Assembly: GCF_003573695.1 (NCBI RefSeq)
Contig: NW_020621603.1
Span: 20,013,116 to 20,077,115 of the forward strand
Direction of reading: 5' to 3'
Length of the DNA stretch: 64,000 nucleotides
DNA from: Papaver somniferum
Taxonomy: Eukaryota > Streptophyta > Magnoliopsida > Ranunculales > Papaveraceae
Positions within the stretch are counted from its first letter, which is position 1, and the number at the start of each line of letters is the position of its first letter. A program made the position numbers and the translations under genes. This document shows, one piece after another, positions 12,360 to 24,304 of this stretch. The notes under the pieces were generated by a model, which ran no database searches, was not told where the DNA came from, and saw only the letters and a program-made list of their open reading frames with translations.

Positions 12360-12630
12360 AGTCTAATGATATAAAATTCGTCTATGAACTTTCACGAAAA
12401 CCGGAATTTTATATTTTAAATATGTGAGATTTCACAAAGTGGAATAAACTCTCGTTTCAAAGGTGGATGCTCATACGAGAGAAAAGTTTTTTTTTTTGAT
12501 AGACGTGCGTCTACTAGTAATAAAATTTTGTTTATGAGCCTTCATGAAATTTTTTATCTTCGAGCTTTCGAAAATCTTTGAAAATATACTCTCGCTTCAA
12601 AGACAGATGCTCCTGCGAGGGAGCAAAAAT
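12360..12630. repeat. Diverged tandem duplication of about 140 bp
   Basis: Two related blocks, about 12365-12490 and 12515-12625, each ending in 'ctctcg(t/c)ttcaaag' followed by 'gatgctc' and a short palindrome around CGAG. They lie between the polypurine tract and the antisense gene. No coding sequence is visible from 12072 to about 13085; promoter function for the antisense gene is conceivable but unproven. Confidence 0.5.
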
Positions 12631-13246
12631 ATATAGATATATTTTTCAAATTTACGTGAGTTTCACGTTAAAATATATTTTGTAAAATCAATGTTTTGAT
12701 TTTGAACAATTGTTGAAAGTAGACAACCATACATGGTGAAAGAATGTCTATATGTGAGTTTTCACAATCGTAGAATGGACGTCTATCCAGATTTTGAGAA
12801 ACCAGTGAATGTTCATATTGTAAAATTTACGTGGGTTGTTCATGGTTTTGTGAAAATCATGTCAGAATTTTGCTCGTCTTAGCAGGTTTGAAGGAACGAG
12901 CAAGATTTTAAGTATTAACTCATGTACTGTTAGTGGAATCGTAAACAGGTAAGAGTTGAAAGTTACCATTTTTGCAGACGCTGATGTGAGCATCTTTATT
13001 CCATGATTCGTTGTTTTGCTGAATCCCGCGCTTTGTATAAATGATGCGCTGAATGTTATGCATCTGTCACATCCACTTTGCAAGAATGACTGACTCCCAT
13101 GATGACACTTTCAAAGACGATGTTTCCAGGGATGACATCTCCGCGGGTGTAATTTCAAGAAATGGTACTTCTGGGACCTCTGAGTGGTGGTGAGAGATCC
13201 TTCATACAGAGTTGTACTCCTGGTTATTTCATCAACTATACCACAG

Positions 13247-15115
13247 GATGATCATGTAGTGAGGTTTCGTATCAATGTAGACTCCTCGGAAATGGAAGAA
13301 AGTATTCGGGGCGGAGCACCCAGAAGTAAGGACTACAGGATGTTAGCAAATGACGTGCAGTCCCCAGCCGTTTCTTTGGTGAGTTGTTAGCGCTCCTTGT
13401 GTCATGACTTTTTCCTACCCGTGAAATTAGGATCACGAGACCAAGGTTTTTTTATTTATTTTCAGACCTTTTCTCAATCGATTGACGGTCTTCAGCTTGT
13501 TCCCAGGCGAACAATTCAGGAATCCAGTACTGATGAAGAAGTCGACGTAAATATCTCTTTCGTGCAGGTGATCGCGACATCTCCTTGAATGAAATAATAA
13601 TTTTTGTTGATGGATCCAGGAAGAAATCATTGTAGATAAGAATCATGTTGATGAAGTGCACTCTCCTCTGGGAGATGGGAATATGGAGAATTCCCGAAAT
13701 CCCGAACCGAATGGAGATAGCGGTGTTGTCAACGGAGATTCTGGCATCGTCGAGCCTTCAAATGATTTAGAGACTCCCTTAGTAAGTATATATCCTGTAA
13801 TTTCTTCAAAGAAGTATGATATCGCTGATTCGTGAATGAATGAATAAAAATCCATGTGAATTTATGGATAACTTTGCCGAAATACGTCACCGGAAAATTT
13901 CAGACTTCAGATTTTACTAGAAACGCTGTAGAATCTTCGTCCGAAGTCGGATTTTCACGGTTTGCATATGTATCTTCAAGCCCAGGAAATTTCCAAGCTT
14001 TATAGAAGAAGCTATTTGAATTTTGAGCATGTTTAGGGCCTGAAAAAGGCGAAATAGTGAACTTCCAGGAGACTTCAGAACTTTTTTAGATGGCATGTTG
14101 CTCCATGTTTTAGCCACATATCTTTGCTCGTTCATCAGATTGTTGTGAAATTTTGAGACGTTGTAGAGGACATCCATACGAAGAGAATGGTATACAACCC
14201 ATCTTCAGATTCCTCGTAGATTGCTCCCAGTTTTTCTTTTAGTACAGGGAAGAGTACAGTTTCTTCAGACGAGGTTACCGTAAAACGTATTTTCATGACT
14301 TTCATGCTATTTGCTCGTGCCTTGAGTGTATAATGATTAATCTTGATAATGTTGGATTGCTTGTATGATGTATTTTATGATATCATTTGATTTCAAGCTT
14401 AAATGACTCTAACCTCATGTAATCTTCGTATTAGGTTCCAAATACCGAAGTTGAGGATATTGAAACCAATGAGGATAACTCAAACTGCCCTGGAGTTATT
14501 GATGAAGAGACAACCATCTCTGTACTTCAAGGCCGTGAGAAGGTTGTCATTGAGGTCTTGGAAACTCAGATTGTTGCTGCTTCAGTGATAGAAGAAACCG
14601 AAACACCAGTAGAGAATACTGAAGAAACTGTTGCCCTGGAGGCTGCTCCAGTAATTGAGAACCGTATAGTGGTGCATGAATATCCAAGTGCAGGAGTTGC
14701 TTTTGATCCTCCGTTCGATGCTTCACTCCCGTATCATGAACTAGTTGGCGGATTCAGCGTTCCCATTGGATATGCAGGCTTGTACGAGAAACCGTGGAAG
14801 ATGTATGGGCACATCGTCGTTACCAAGGATCCGGAGCATAGTTATTTCTTGACGAGGCAAGTAGAAGCCATATTGCGTGTTATAAATGATATCCGCATCA
14901 CAACTGGAAATACTGTCACCCGGGATGTACTCTTTGATTGGGAGTACAACTTGAAGAAAGCTGAAGAACTTGGCTTCAATCTGAAGTGGCTTCGTCAAAA
15001 GATTGATGCTATAAGGAAAGCGGTGGAAGGTGACACTTCTTTCACCACCAGTGATGCCGTGTTGAAGAAGATGGATGAAGAAAAGCAGAAATCTTATTTT
15101 GCTGACTTTCTTTAG
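13247..15115 (+). CDS. Intron-containing gene antisense to gag, unknown protein
   Basis: I do not recognise this protein. Four open blocks join in one frame through GT-AG introns that all interrupt between codons: 13247-13378, 13466-13567, 13620-13781 and 14435-15115 (stop TAG), 358 codons. The second intron is only 52 nt if the donor is at 13568; a donor at 13547 gives 73 nt and also keeps the frame. The first exon is uncertain: an ATG at 13086 opens a 34-codon frame (MTDSHDDTFKDDVSRDD) that could join by an unresolved intron. The N-terminal two thirds are acidic and repetitive (many E, V, T). The C-terminal block from about 14660 is compact, with DPPFDASLPYHELVGGFSVP, EKPWKMYGHIVV and a helical KAEELGFNLKWLRQKIDAI. 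It lies opposite to the element's gag; extra antisense ORFs are known from Tat-lineage elements. Confidence 0.6.
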
Positions 15116-16900
15116 TTTTCTTTCCATGATATCTTGAACCTTGGACTTCTGAGAGATGTGAGGTTTTATTCTGGTCTTGATTTCTTGATCGGTTTTGGAT
15201 TGTGAAATCGATCGTCTTGACAAGTGGACCGTCAGTCCCCAGTATTTTGTTAAGTCTCTCCCTTTCGTTTTCCCTTCTTCTGGTGAGACCTAGATAGAGG
15301 ACCCAGGTAGAAAAATTGATGTAAAGACCTAGGTGGTCGAAGTTGGAGGTACCTTGATGAAGGATTAGCGGAGACCTGGTGGACACCGATCGACTGTGGA
15401 AGTTATGAATCCCGTCTAAAATTGTTGTTGCATGTTGTACGCTCAGAAGCTGTAGGACCTCATACAAGGTCGACGATGCTTGACCCCAACTTTCGAAGCT
15501 AAGAGCGAGTTATCATGAGAAAATAATCTCAATTTGGAGTTGTAGGGCATCAACGAAGTGCGCTTTGCAATTTAATCCCGTACAAATTTTCAGATTCATA
15601 GACCTGACGTAAAGGCCATATCTTTCAGCTCGTATGTCCGATTGATGCGCCCTTTTGGTATGTTGTAGAAGAAACATAGACGAACATCTTTGTTGAGGAA
15701 GTATTGTCCCATTCCTCACCCATTGTACGTTTCAAACCCATGGCCTGGAGTGTATCTCATTTATAGAGGATGAGAACATCTTGGAGAGACTTTGGATTAT
15801 GCCCACCAGTCGTGCCAGCTTTGGGAAGACTTTCATGTGAGCATGTTATCAGGTCTACACATCTTGATATGAATCATTGTCTTGAGAAGTCTGCTTCATG
15901 TGTAACACTTAAGAGAATGATTAGTTGATGAAGCCCTGAGGATGTTGCTCCTGAGACCGTTGTTGGTGCTGAACCATGAATGATTACGCTCCAGAGATCC
16001 TTGTCGATGCTGAGATCATGGATGGTGTTCCTTAGAGATTATTGATGCTGATGCCATGGTTGAAGTTGCTCCAAAGACCGAAAAGGCTAGAACCATGATT
16101 ATAGATATAAACTTTGCTCCTCATCCAGTGAGCCTTTTACATTCATGAACTAGTTGATGAGTTGAGCGTCCGTAAGATGAAGGTGTACTGAGAGTTCAAC
16201 CTGAATGCTCTGAAAGCATAACTTTACCACGAACTGGCTTTGTCAGTGAGTCAACATTGTTGCGGTAGATGCATCAGTTTTCATACTGGATGTGATTGGT
16301 GAAGAGAGAAAGTTCCTCAATCATGCAGGGGCTTGTGATGTAGCGAAAACCCGTTGATGAAGTTTCACGAATCACCTCAGGTTGCCCAGTATATTGAAGG
16401 AGTTAGTGTCATCCATGTATGAATGATGTTGCATATGCTTCAGAAGTCTTATCATGGGATAATGAAGACTTATTGTTTAGTTACACTTTGATGCTGGTGT
16501 TGAATCAATGTGTCATCATCGAGATATTTGTGCTGAAGCTGTACTCTTTGATTGGGAGTACAATTTGATGGATTTTAGATGCTTGAGTGTTGAAGCGTAT
16601 ATTCCTTAAGCATCGAATGTTTGATCATCTCGGCCCTGGAGTATCTTCTTGATTCATCATCCCTTTCGTTGCGTAGTGGGATTCGACACTTGTGCAGACA
16701 TCAGAGCTTTCTGATTTTTGGAACACATGGACTAGCAGGAGAAACACCCAAAGTGTTCTTTGCCATGTTTGGACATCATCTCGGTAATGAATGTTTCAGT
16801 GCTTGATTCGGAGGAGCGTCAGATTCAACCACTTGGTAAAATACTAATGTGGTGAAGCTACCATTCATAACGTCTTGCAGAGTTGCTAGCAGAATTGAGT
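15116..16900. other. Interior without clear genes; decayed copy of the last antisense exon at about 16090-16575
   Basis: No convincing ORF. Within it, 16130-16165 (CATGAACTAGTTGATGAG...) resembles 14728-14760, and 16541-16570 (TGTACTCTTTGATTGGGAG) matches 14928-14958, in the same order and orientation as in the last exon of the antisense gene. This suggests a degenerate second copy spanning about 16090-16575, with the intervening sequence too diverged to read. Confidence 0.5.
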
Positions 16901-17505
16901 CCCCATGCTAGGATAGCATGTGAGGAAATAAATGACATAGACGTGGGATGAGACTTTCCTGAGTGCAGAACCTCTTGATGGATGTATATGCATCTTTTGC
17001 AGGTTCTTTCTTCAACCTCGTCAAAGTTTGAAATTCCTCCAAGTACTCTGATGATGGAATGTCCGTCAAATCTTCTGGATCAGAATTTTCTTCGTTGGAG
17101 AGACGTGTAACCAAAGGCGCTTTGTAAGTACCCATCTTTTCAGCGTGGATCCACTCTCGTATGAAGGACATGTCATATCCTGGATCTTCCTGATTATGTG
17201 AAACTTGGTTTCTGTCCAGTGTTGAACTTATGTTCACTTTGAGAGTGATGTAGACATAAGTATTCCAAGCGCTCCTTCAAGGTCTCTGATTGAGATGGTA
17301 GCATGAGTAGATTCTTGTTGACTGATGCCTGTGGCTCTGAGGTTTTCAGTAGAATGATGTTGATGACGGTGCCGACATGGACCAACGTTCTCCCGAATTC
17401 GTTTCTTCTGAGATTGAGTGTGGTAAGAAGTCCCCAGTCGAACATCTCTTGATCTGTGGAGGCTCAAGAAGTATTTCCGGAATGAACTTCTTGACACGAT
17501 GTGGT

Positions 17506-19139
17506 TCAGTGCTGTGAACATGTCTCTCCTTTGTGCCTTCGACGGATAGAGCAATCCACATTCGACCAAGGATTGAACTGCCTCTTTGAAAGGTTGTTCA
17601 TAGAGTCGAGGTATTGATTGGGAGAGGATATGTGTACTCCTTCAGTCCCCAGTTGAATCTTGTGTAGATCAACCTTCTCTTTGAATATGTGCTTCAAAAT
17701 ATTGCAGTTACTTGTTGGATGATTGATGAATCCATGAAGATGACAGTACCTGGGGTTCTCCATCTTGCTTCAGTTGGCTCTGTTTGATGAACATCAAGTT
17801 GATTGTATCATCTTGCACCCATACTTCCGGTAACTCGATCACTTCAGGGAGGTTTGAGTCTGTCCGATCATTTCCCGTTTGTTGATGCTAGGTCGAGGTT
17901 TGTGCATCTTGTTTATCCTTCCTTTGTGCTTTTGAAGGAGCTGAGGTATGCTTGCACGGCGGTTCGATTTTCCTTTGCTCCCTTCTGCAACAGCGTTTGT
18001 GGAAGGCTGGAGATTGCATTGCTTGTTGATCAGACGTCTGCTACCTCGAGCGCGGTTCTTCAGCCTTTTGTAGTTTTTGTTCTTTCCAGTAAAGCGGGTG
18101 CAGTAGTCGCCAATCTCTTCGCCGCTTCATGAAGCTCTGAGAAGGTATGGAAACGTAGATTTTCCAACAAAGCTCTGTAAACTGGGATCATGTTGTTGAT
18201 ACAGAAGTCTACCAGTTGTTTCTCTGTGACGCTTGGATCATGACAGTCCATGGAATGTGCTCTGAATCTTTTCACATAATCATTGGGATGTTCATCGCTC
18301 CTTTGAAGCATCCTTCCTAGATCAGAGAGAGTGACTTGCTCTGACACGAAGAAGTATTTTCTGTAGAAATCATTAATCATCTCTCTCCAATCGGTGATAC
18401 TTCCCGGTGCGTTGTACCAGGTGTATGCTCTGCCTCAGAGACTTCTAAAATTCCTTCAGACGGACGACATGGTTGTGCTCGTGTTCACCCGAAACCGAGA
18501 AATGTGTTTTTGAGTATTGCACGTTCCATCATAAAGAATGAATGTTGGAGCGGTATAACCTTTTGGAAGAGGAATCCTCCGTATGGCAGCGGGATATGAA
18601 GGTTGACGAAGATGGACAAATGATGTCTTGTCTTTTCCTCGATCTTCAAAAGAGTGCTCCAGGTCTTCACGAGTGATTGATGAAACTTGTAGGTTCCATT
18701 TCTGGATAGTCATTTGCAACTTTGCGGGATTCTTCATCATGTACAACATGGATTGGAGAGATTTCAGGATCAGCATTTGAAGATGTTCCTTTAACTTTTA
18801 CTTTCTCGCGCTGAGGCTGAGTTCGTTCAGACGCAAACTTTTCTGTGAGAGTTTTGGGATAAGCACACAACTCTTTCTGTGCTGCATCCACGTCAATCTG
18901 AACCTTCATGAGATCAACAATGGCAGGCTGATTTCCTCTGGTTTCTTCAGGAGATCAGCGAAGAGTAGATTTTTGATGGTGCAAGTGCCGTCACTTGCAG
19001 GGGTGATCACTGGAGCACCAGTGCTTGGAGCAGTAGTAGTAGCAGGTTGCTTCGGAGGAGTGGCGTTAGCGGTACCACTAGAGCTTGTGATGTTAGGATC
19101 GGGTTTTGAAACCGGATTGGTAAACCTAAGACCGTCCAT
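17506..19139 (-). pseudogene. gag: Broken gag of Tat-like element
   Basis: Starts at ATG 19139 (MDGLRFTNPVSKPDPN), 58 bases inside the 5' LTR. The frame shifts near 18940 (continuing as 18909-18667), again near 18670, and once more near 18450. The capsid part of the retrotransposon-gag family is at 18380-18060: FYRKYFFVSEQVTLSDLGRM, then RSDEHPNDYVKRFRAHSMDC and LRFHTFSELHEAAKRLA. A histidine/cysteine segment, YCHLHGFINHPTSNC, at about 17750-17705 resembles the short CxxH...HxxxxC motif after the capsid in Tat-lineage Gag. No protease or RT follows; downstream open pieces to 16908 are unrecognised. At least three frame breaks make it non-functional. Confidence 0.75.
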
Positions 19140-19176
19140 CCTTGTGATAATTGAGATTGCAACCGAGAGAATGATC

Positions 19177-19196
19177 TCCCACTGTGGTCGCCAATC
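19177..19196 (-). promoter_or_regulatory. Primer-binding site of Tat-like element
   Basis: Directly inside the right LTR the minus strand reads ATTGGCGACCACAGTGGGAG. A TGGCGxCC-type PBS is usual for Ty3/gypsy elements of the Tat group; I cannot name the primer tRNA with certainty. Confidence 0.65.
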
Positions 19197-22100
19197 TGTA
19201 GATGGGGAAAAATGATTCGCTGGTTTTTAAGGAATTGAGGAGACGACCGTACGGAGGAGACTCCTCGAACCGAGAGAAATATTAAACCTCACACAGATGC
19301 ACCGCTACAAAGGGGGTGCTTTAGATTCGAGAGGTCAATCTGTAGTACTCTGGCCTAAATCATGACAATGACCGTTCCAGAGTAAATTCGGTCACAAGAG
19401 AGGATGGGTTGATCTGTAGGAGGGAAGCTGGGAAATGTGTGGAATCAATGGTAATCAAAGATTGTGGGTGTATGAATTCTGAATATGATAAGCTCTGAAT
19501 GATTGAAATTTCTCAATTGAGAGTAGTTGCTCAATTGATAAGTTGATGATCTCGTGTTGTCGATGAGACGTGAAATTGATGATACTGTTGATGCTGATGA
19601 TTCAATCATGATTCAGAGACTTATTTATATTGCTGGAATTTTAGATACCATGATCCTATGAAGTGTGACAGTTGATGGAATCAAGGAGTGGGGAAGTGGA
19701 GATCGTGTTTGAAACCAAATGCTCAACGTGTGGAGACTTGGTCGATTTTCCACCTACTACCTCGTGAATTCCTTCAACTGATTGCACGACTTGCTCACAT
19801 TCCATCGTGTGTTTGAACACACGTGTTGTAGACCGCCAGACCAAAACCCTAAGTGATATCCCCCAAAGTAACACGATTGACGTCTCGTGGTTTGTTAGTC
19901 AATTGATGACTTCGTGGTTTGATGGGAAGATGAGTCCATGTAGTTGCTGAGTGTCGAACATGATGTTCTGAAACTCATGAATTGAACATGTCATGATACA
20001 GAGGTATATTTCTTACGATGAAGTGAGCAAGTATTTCTCATTCGGTAGATCGTTGAATATTTATTGTTGAACCAATATTCCTTGGTTTGAACAAATATTT
20101 ATCATCTTAGCAAGTGTTGCTCATGTGATGGATTGTTGAATATTTGATCGTCTGAGCATGTGTTGCTCGTCTGATGGATTATTGGAAGTGTACCAAAAAT
20201 ATTAATTAGAATACTGGTCGTTGAACCGAGCATAATTAATAAAATTAATGACCATGAGGTCGTCGTAAAATTATTAAGGTTAGAATCTGGAATGATGATC
20301 CTTGGATTCAGAAACCCTAATTTGATCAATTGATGATCAATTCATGGTTCGTCAGAATTTCAACCATGGGACGAAGGAGGGAGCGACTACATGGGACCGT
20401 GGATCAACCATGTAGTGTCCATATGCTCACGTGAGCAAATACGAAGAACTCCTGAAGAGTTGACGATTTGTCGGTGGAAGAATGATTAAATGCTGGCTTA
20501 ATCATTTATTAAAAAATGCTCGTCTGAGCCTTAGGTGAGAAAACCTAATTAATTATGACGAGGTGAGGGACCGACCATGGAGTCATGAAACCGGCCCTGG
20601 GTTTTCCCGTGACCGCCTGAAGATCACTTCATGAAAATCCAAAGTGTTTGGGAGAGTTTTGGACCTAATACGAGCAATTGTGCAAATTAGGTCAAAACTG
20701 TGAAAATTGATAGGACCGGCTTCCGTGAGCCAAAGAGCCAATCTTGGTCGGTCAAGATAGCGTGTTCGTGTCCCCAAGGCGTCCGCTTCTCAGTCCTGAG
20801 AATTTTGATATTTTCTGGCGTGCAATTGAGCATCCATTCGAGAAAATATGCCAAAATTAGAGTTTCGACGAAATTGAGGAAAACACCATGAGATGATGAA
20901 AAATAATTATAAATAAGTAATAAGGAGGCGTGGGACCGCCGTGGTCAAGGCATGGTCGGCCAGTCATGACCAGGGTCCCCTGGTGCCTTTTCCTTAATTT
21001 TATAATATTTTGATGATTTTATGAAAAATTCATGAATTTTGAGAAATTTGATGACTTTAGGGAGTTTCCATGAATTGAAGGAGTTTTCATGAGTTCAAGG
21101 AAGCAAAAAATATTAAAATAATAAAAACAAGGGCGTGTGGGACCGTGGAAGGCATGGTCGTCCGGCTAGGGCCTGGTCCCATGAGTTTCCCTATTTTTTT
21201 TTTTTAATATTTTTAGGTATTTTGATGATTTGAGAGAATTTTTCCTAATTTGAGAGAAATACCATGAAATCAAGGAATTTGATGAATTCAAGGAAAATTA
21301 ATAATAAAATAATAAAACAAAGGGGCGTGTGGGACCGTCTAGGGCATGGCCAGCTGGCCAAGCACTGGTCCCACAAGTTTTCATAATTTATTTTATTTTA
21401 TTATTATTTGATGATTTATGCAAAAATACCATGAAATCAAGGAGTTTTTTCATGAAACTAGAGAAATAATAATAATAATAATAATAAATAATAAGGAACC
21501 GTGGGGTGTGGGGCCGGTTGGGACCAAGGCATGGCCGGTTGACCAATGGTCACGCCCCACATTCCTTTCCTTAATTTTATATTATTTTTATGGATTTATG
21601 GAAGTACCATGAAACTGAGGAGTTTCCTCGAGAAGAAGGAGATTTGATAAAATGAGAGAATTTTCATCAAATCATGGAAAATAATAAAAATGCATTAAAA
21701 ATATAAAACTGGCGTGGGATTGACCACGACACGGTCGGTCGGTCGTGTGTCAGTGCTCCCAGCACCCTGGTCAATATTTTTAATTATTTATTATTTTCTT
21801 CTCTATTTTGCATAGGTTCATCGTTTCGTTGTATTTTTGAAATACTCGTTCGTGCGGTGACTGTTAGTGTATCGTCGTTGAATACACCTTCACCATTTGA
21901 ATCGGGGCTTACTTAGAGGTAGTTCAGACGCCCGGTTGTTGATTATTTATTACTAATTGTGGAATTCGGTGGAGAATAATTCACAAAACTGAGCAATAAG
22001 ATGTTTATTATTAATTCATAAGATCAGCTGAGGATTCGACTACGAATTCAGAATAATAAAGTGAGCATTACCATTCCATGGGATCGTAGATTCGACCATA

Positions 22101-22860
22101 AGATTTATCTATTACCATTTATGAGACCAGTTGTGGATTCGATCACGAAATCGGAGTAATGAGATAATATAGTTATTGTTATTCTATGAGATCAAGCTGT
22201 GGATTCGATCATAGAATCAGAACAATTGTTTATTGCCATTCCATGGGATCAGTCGTGGATTCGACCATGGAATAGGAGCAATTGTTATTGCCATTCTTTG
22301 GGACCAGTCGTGGATTCGACCATGGAATAAGAGCAATTTTTATTGTCGTTCCATGGGACCAGTCGTGGGTTCGACCATCGAATAGGAGAAATTGTTATTG
22401 TCATTCCATGGGACCAGTCGTGGATTCGACCATGGAATAGGAGCAATTGTAATTAGGAATAATTAACTTTGTGGCTCTATACTAGCAGAGCAAGCTGTAT
22501 AGGAGAATTAATTATACCGATATGAGCTTGTCGGTAAGTCATATCCTTTATATAGTCAGGGTAAACTCGTTGTTTGTTCCTGAAGACGTTATCGCTCTAT
22601 ACTAGCAGAGCAAGCTGTCTAGGAGCCGTCCATCTCGTGATACTATATAGAAATAATCACTGAAAGTATTCAGTATTCATGAGATATGCCGTTGTCCAGT
22701 CGTGAGACTACATATCTACATGTACTCTGAGAGAAAGTACTCTCCGTTCAGAATTCGATGAGAGACCCGTGTCTCAATACTCACGTCTGATTGCTGGATC
22801 AGAGCTTCGTATAATTATGAGTTCACGATTTTAGCCCTTGTCGAAAATCCACCATCTACA
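19197..22860 (-). repeat. 5' LTR of Tat-like element (3,664 bp)
   Basis: Matches 8763-12026 closely along its length. It has an extra block at about 19927-20250 and lacks about 30 bp that the left LTR has near 11137-11165. Both termini are intact (TGTAGATGG and CCATCTACA). Confidence 0.92.
22010..22450. repeat. Tandem short palindromes in right LTR (about 8 units)
   Basis: The same array as at 11270-11612, with units near 22017, 22072, 22112, 22180, 22238, 22293, 22348 and 22403. Copy number and individual sequences differ between the two LTRs, so the array has changed since insertion. Confidence 0.85.
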
Positions 22861-23265
22861 GTCTTATATACGAAGTTCAAAAGATAATCGTTATACTTTG
22901 TATTATAATTCCTTAATACTACGTCTAACTAGAGTATAATCATTCACAGCTTCGCAGTTATGTTTTCAATATAGCACGACTTGAAAGATATGTTAGGAAT
23001 GAAACAGTTTAAGTCAAAATATTACTAACCTCAAGAGGAAGGATGACGTCGTCGATGTATCTCTTTACTTCTTCACATTCTTCAAGTCTTCGAGTAATAC
23101 TTGTAAGTCTCATATCCTAATAAATTTCTAGCTAACCTATATGAAGTTGACTCTAGTAAATAATCAAGTGACTCTTTAAATGAGTTTTGGTTCACTAAAA
23201 TATGACAACCAAACTTGACATACCAACGCTTGGTGGGTTCAACCGACCAATGCTCTAACATTGCG

Positions 23266-24300
23266 TATTTATTGAAAAATTTGTTAGTGGTGATTTTATT
23301 ATTCTTTTGCTATATGTTGATGATATGTTGATTGTTGGCAAAGATAAGAAAAAAATTGACTGGTTGAAGTTTAAAATTGAGAAAATATTTTTCTATGAAA
23401 GATGTGAGTACATCAAAGCATATTCTTGGCATTCAAATATCTTGGGATATGAAATAAAGGAAGTTTTTTCTTTTTTGATCAGTAATAAAGGAAGTTGTAG
23501 CTCTCACAAGAAACCTATATTGACAAGGTGTGTTTCCTAGAATTAACATGGACAAGGCTGAGCAGGTACGTTTTCCACTTGTGAACCATTTTAAGTTAAC
23601 TTGTGATTAATGTCATGTGAATGATATTGAGAAACAGAATATTGAGGAAATTCCTTATGCGTCCGCAATTGGTAGTTTGATGTATGTCATGGTGTGTACA
23701 AGGCCGGATATAACTTATGCAGTTGGAGTGTTAAGCATATTTCTAACTAATCTTGCTATGAAGCATTGTGAAGCAATGAAATGGATACTACTGTATCTAA
23801 GGGGCACTTCTAACATGTGTTTTTTCTATGATGATCAGTAAGAGTTAGTGGGTTACACAGATTCAGATTTGGTAGGTACTCAAGAACCAGTCTCAAGTCG
23901 ACATCGGGTTACTTATTTACATATGTAGCGGGAGCTTTGTCTTGGAAACTTAAGTTACAAATATGTATGTCATTGTCTACTATAGAGATAGAGTACATTG
24001 CATCTACGAAGAGTTGCAGAGAGATGATATGAATGAAGAGGTTCGTTAGAGAACTTGGCGTAAAGCAACAAATTCATTGTTTACTTTGACAACCAAAGTG
24101 TCATCCATCTCAGCAAGAATTTGAGTTTTCGCTTAAGGTACAAACACATCAATATTAGATACCAGTGGAACAACAAGTTCCATACAGATGGAAATGGTAC
24201 TGATATGATGACAAAGTCGCTATCAAAATACACACATGTTCATTTCTTCAGCAGAGCAGGTTTGGTGGTGATAGGTACCTCATCATAAGTCGTAAGGGGG
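23266..24300 (+). pseudogene. pol: Ty1/copia pol remnant (RT C-terminal half, RNase H)
   Basis: Reads LLYVDDMLIVGKDKKKID, the RT active-site YVDD box, near 23310. It continues through IEEIPYASAIGSLMYVMVCT, RPDITYAVGVLS and MKWILLYLRGTSNMCF (23617-23841), then RNase H with GYTDSDLVGT, and ends MTKSLSKYTHVHFF near 24250. This is the C-terminal end of a Ty1/copia polyprotein. Several stops and frame changes are present. The 5' part was separated when the large-LTR element inserted at 23260; it should lie to the left of the window. Confidence 0.9.
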
Positions 24301-24304
24301 AGAA

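Larger units (their letters stand above)
8763..22860 (-). mobile_element. Complete non-autonomous Tat-like Ty3/gypsy element with antisense gene
   Basis: 14,098 bp flanked by a perfect 5-bp target duplication GTCTT (8758-8762 and 22861-22865). Its LTRs are very long: 8763-12026 (3,264 bp) and 19197-22860 (3,664 bp), with ends TGTAGATGG...CCATCTACA. The PBS-like sequence beside the right LTR and the purine-rich tract beside the left LTR set the orientation to minus. The 7.2-kb interior has a broken gag on the minus strand but no protease, RT, RNase H or integrase that I can find. On the plus strand it carries an intron-containing open gene. This matches a TR-GAG or LARD derivative of a Tat-like element; movement would need an autonomous partner. 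It is inserted in the LTR of the element at 1-23260. Confidence 0.9.
1076..23260 (-). mobile_element. 5' LTR of large-LTR retrotransposon, split by two nested elements
   Basis: Once two complete retrotransposons and their target duplications are removed (3472-8711 and 8763-22860), the segments 1076-3471, 8717-8762 and 22866-23260 form one LTR of about 2.84 kb. On the minus strand it begins TGTTAGAGCATTGGTCGG and ends next to the PBS. Its relatives at 51532-53906 and 63784-64000 share the TGTTAGAGCA start. The copy at 51532 also shares the block beginning 'gttaacgaggaaaccgcaaa' (here about 1445, there about 51893). The base group after its outer end, TTGCG (23261-23265), should be the target duplication; its partner lies outside the window. 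The short open frames inside are not convincing genes. Confidence 0.85.

Noticed and set aside
14741..15467. Minus-strand open frames of 160 and 141 codons
   Set aside because: They are shadows of the plus-strand last exon and of non-coding DNA; no domain and low-complexity composition.
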